Of a stretch of DNA of 64,000 bases, positions 62,400-64,000 are shown piece by piece. The translations under genes and the position numbers were made by a program. The first letter of the stretch is position 1, and each line of letters starts with the position of its first letter. The notes beneath the pieces are model-generated. The model was not told where the DNA came from, ran no database searches, and saw only the letters and a program-made list of their open reading frames with translations. Origin of the DNA: Himantopus leucocephalus (Eukaryota; Chordata; Aves; Charadriiformes; Recurvirostridae); NCBI GenBank assembly GCA_003993805.1, contig RSEF01000001.1, positions 181,949,294 through 182,013,293 on the forward strand. Direction: 5' to 3'.

Positions 62400-63184
62400 T
62401 ATTTTGCACAGCTGGTCCTGTCCAGACAGCCCCAAGAGCTATTGCAAGAGCTATTTCATGTTTGTTCTGCTCAATGGCTTGTTGTTGCTCAAGGCTCCAC
62501 TCATAATAGTTCTCCTTTCAGGTCACTCAATAGAGAGGGCTCACAAACTGACTATAACCTGGAATATGTATTCTCCAGAATCCCACAAGGCCCGTGAAAG
62601 CTTGTATTTCCTTCTTAGCTGGTGGAGACGTAGTTGCTAACTTGCTGACCACATCCATAGGCACATGACAGCATCCATCCTGCCATTTTATTCCCAAGAA
62701 CTGCATCTCTTGTGCAGATCCCTTGATATTGCTTTTTTTTTTATGGTGAAACCAGCTTTCAGAAGAATCTGAATTACTCTTTTTCCCTTCTCAAACACTT
62801 CTTTTGCCTTGTTACCTCACACGATGATGTCATCGATGTATTGTAGATGTTCAGGGGCATCACTCTTTTCCAATGCAGTTTGGATTAGTCCATGACAAAT
62901 GGTAGGGCTGTGCTTCCAGCCCTGGGGCAGTCGATTCCAGGTGTACTGGACATCCCTTCATGTGAAAGCAAACTGTAGTCTGCACTCTGAGGCCAACGAA
63001 ATTGAAAAAAACACATTGGCAATGTCAATCGTAGCATACCACTCAACTGCCTTTGACTCAAATTCATATTTGAGCTCTAATATGTCTGGTACGGCAGCAC
63101 TTAGTGGTGGCATCTCTCCGTCAGACTTTTGCACTGTCCATATGGGACTATTAAAAGTTGAGTGTGTCTTGCTGATCACTCCTT
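62400..63184 (-). pseudogene. ERV reverse transcriptase, broken
   Basis: The minus-strand frame begins near 63,184 with the fingers motif (STFNSPIWTVQKSDGE). It then jumps to PPLSAAVPD: the stretch that normally carries the D-x-R-x-L-N motif is missing. Motif A (ATIDIAN) keeps its Asp. The frame then meets a TGA at about 62,957, continues in frame through LPQGWKHSP (motif B) and reaches YIDD at 62,840-62,829, the catalytic centre, followed by another TGA. Later text (FEKGKRVIQILLKAGF) is clear, after which frames change. Confidence 0.88.
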
Positions 63185-63215
63185 AGCACTCTCCAGTTGA
63201 TGGATCAGCTCACTT

Positions 63216-63508
63216 CCTTCTTCTTCCCCAGCTCTATATGATGAGCATGACATCATATAGTACAGAATACCTCTTTGGTCTGTTGCGGTCAGCTATCCTG
63301 GTTGTGTTCCCCGGCAGCTTCTTGTGCACCTCCAGCCTACTCGCTGGTGGGGTGGTGTGAGAAGCAGAAAAGGCCTTGACTCTGTGTAAGCACTGCTCAG
63401 CAATAACTAAAACATCCCTGTGTTATCAACACTGTTTCAGCACAAATCCAAAACATAGCCCCGTACAAGCTACTGTGAAGAAAATTAACTCTACTCCAGC
63501 CAAAACCA
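63216..63508 (-). mobile_element. Partial 5' LTR of ERV fragment B, joined to RT
   Basis: On the minus strand it starts TGGTTTTGGCTGG at 63,508 and runs through AAGGCCTTTTCTGCTTCTCA and a CATATAG TATA-like box near 63,240 to a GA-rich stretch. The next bases are already the RT entry region, so R, U5, primer site, gag and protease are deleted. It shares boxes in order with the LTRs at 57.7 and 60.0 kb. Confidence 0.85.
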
Positions 63509-63964
63509 TCTGCTTTGTCATATGCTGTGTTCCTCTACCATCATTTATACGTTTTGGCCTTATTGATTTAGGTAGTCATATAATTAGCATATAGTTTACA
63601 GTCCACAAGTTAACCTTTACACTTTATATAATCTGTCTAAACAGAATTAGAAACCAGTCTGGTTATTATTCGACCTGATGACACTTTCAGTGAAAGTGTA
63701 ATTTATAAATGTATTTTTTTCTGTATATTCCATTTAATTATTTCTATTGAATGCCTAAAAAGACTTTAGCCTGTTGTTTTTATGGCTATTCTCAAAAAAA
63801 AAAAAAGGTAATCTGAATCCAACATAACTGCATTTGAAACTAGGAAATATACATTTCTACAATGGATTCTCACGTTTACGTCTTGGATTTCAGAGCTTCA
63901 CATATATAACAACCCTGTGTGGTAATACTGTTTTACTTAGTGAAATAATTCCTGCTACTTTTTC
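63509..63964. other. Unassigned DNA
   Basis: Unique flank to the right of the ERV cluster, with an A12 run at 63,795-63,807. No target-site duplication matching the left flank was found. Confidence 0.55.
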
Positions 63965-64000
63965 CTCCCTTCCCTTCCCTTCCCTTCCCTTCCCTTCCCT
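63965..64000 (+). repeat. Pentanucleotide microsatellite (CCTTC)n, cut by the window end
   Basis: At least seven units of the same motif, in the same orientation, as the array at 46.1 kb. It continues beyond the window. Confidence 0.9.

Larger units (their letters stand above)
59795..63508 (-). mobile_element. Endogenous retrovirus fragment B: partial 5' LTR joined to RT, RNase H, integrase, PPT, partial 3' LTR
   Basis: Read on the minus strand: LTR U3 from 63,508 to about 63,216, an abrupt join to the start of RT, RT to about 62,400, RNase H to about 61,420, integrase to 60,495, a non-coding stretch, a polypurine tract at 60,038-60,023 and a 3' LTR from 60,022 to 59,795. The leader, gag and protease are absent, so the element is deleted from within the 5' LTR to the RT start. 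No env is recognisable in the 455 bp after integrase. An N-junction duplication (61,564-61,780) lies inside RNase H. All domains carry stops or frameshifts. Confidence 0.85.

Noticed and set aside
1..64000. Search for tRNA, rRNA, snRNA, CRISPR or phage-like systems
   Set aside because: No A/B box pair, no snRNA signature, no regularly spaced repeats with unique spacers, and no prokaryotic gene organisation seen on either strand.

Overview
The window reads as intergenic or intronic DNA from a bird draft genome assembly. It is AT-rich with no long host open reading frames. It carries four recognisable CR1 LINE pieces plus a fifth short one at a gap edge, the retroposon typical of birds and other sauropsids, and a cluster of decayed endogenous retrovirus (ERV) sequence whose LTR style I associate with avian ERVs. 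No host protein-coding gene, tRNA, rRNA or known ncRNA could be supported. I saw nothing prokaryotic: no operons, CRISPR or insertion sequences.

Layout. 1-3,235: unassigned. 3,236-5,056: a fairly well-preserved plus-strand CR1 ORF2 (endonuclease and reverse transcriptase) ending at a 100-N gap. 5,157-26,062: unassigned AT-rich DNA with simple repeats, perfect palindromes and one candidate regulatory block (9,125-9,350); another candidate block lies at 23,585-23,800. 26,063-26,272: a minus-strand CR1 3' tail. About 30.0 kb: a (GATG)8(GATA)9 microsatellite. 31.07-31.47 kb: a third candidate conserved block. 32.1-32.4 kb: a 24-bp perfect inverted repeat. 34,135-34,330: a decayed CR1 endonuclease piece. 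38,912-40,475: a long minus-strand CR1 with a destroyed catalytic centre. 46.1 kb and the window end: pentanucleotide (TTCCC)n tracts. 51,629-51,670: a CR1 scrap at a second 100-N gap.

57,658-63,508 holds two opposed ERV fragments. The plus-strand piece has a partial LTR, gag-like frame, protease and the first bases of reverse transcriptase (RT). The minus-strand piece has a partial LTR joined straight to RT, then RNase H, integrase, a polypurine tract and a partial 3' LTR. The two share only about 75 bp of coding sequence, at the start of RT, so what one lacks the other has. Both are dead: there are in-frame stops and frameshifts, the protease aspartate is lost, and no env is visible.

The most pervasive structure is not biological annotation. 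Twelve single-N characters punctuate the window. Nine of them are flanked on both sides by near-identical copies of 19 to 143 bp, about 94-98% identical. This is the mark of overlapping contig ends or alleles joined without merging, so these tandem duplications are probably false. In the first CR1, removing one such copy restores the reading frame, which is direct support. I found no convincing undescribed biological system. The most interesting real loci are the opposed ERV pair and a few palindromic or clustered transcription-factor motifs.
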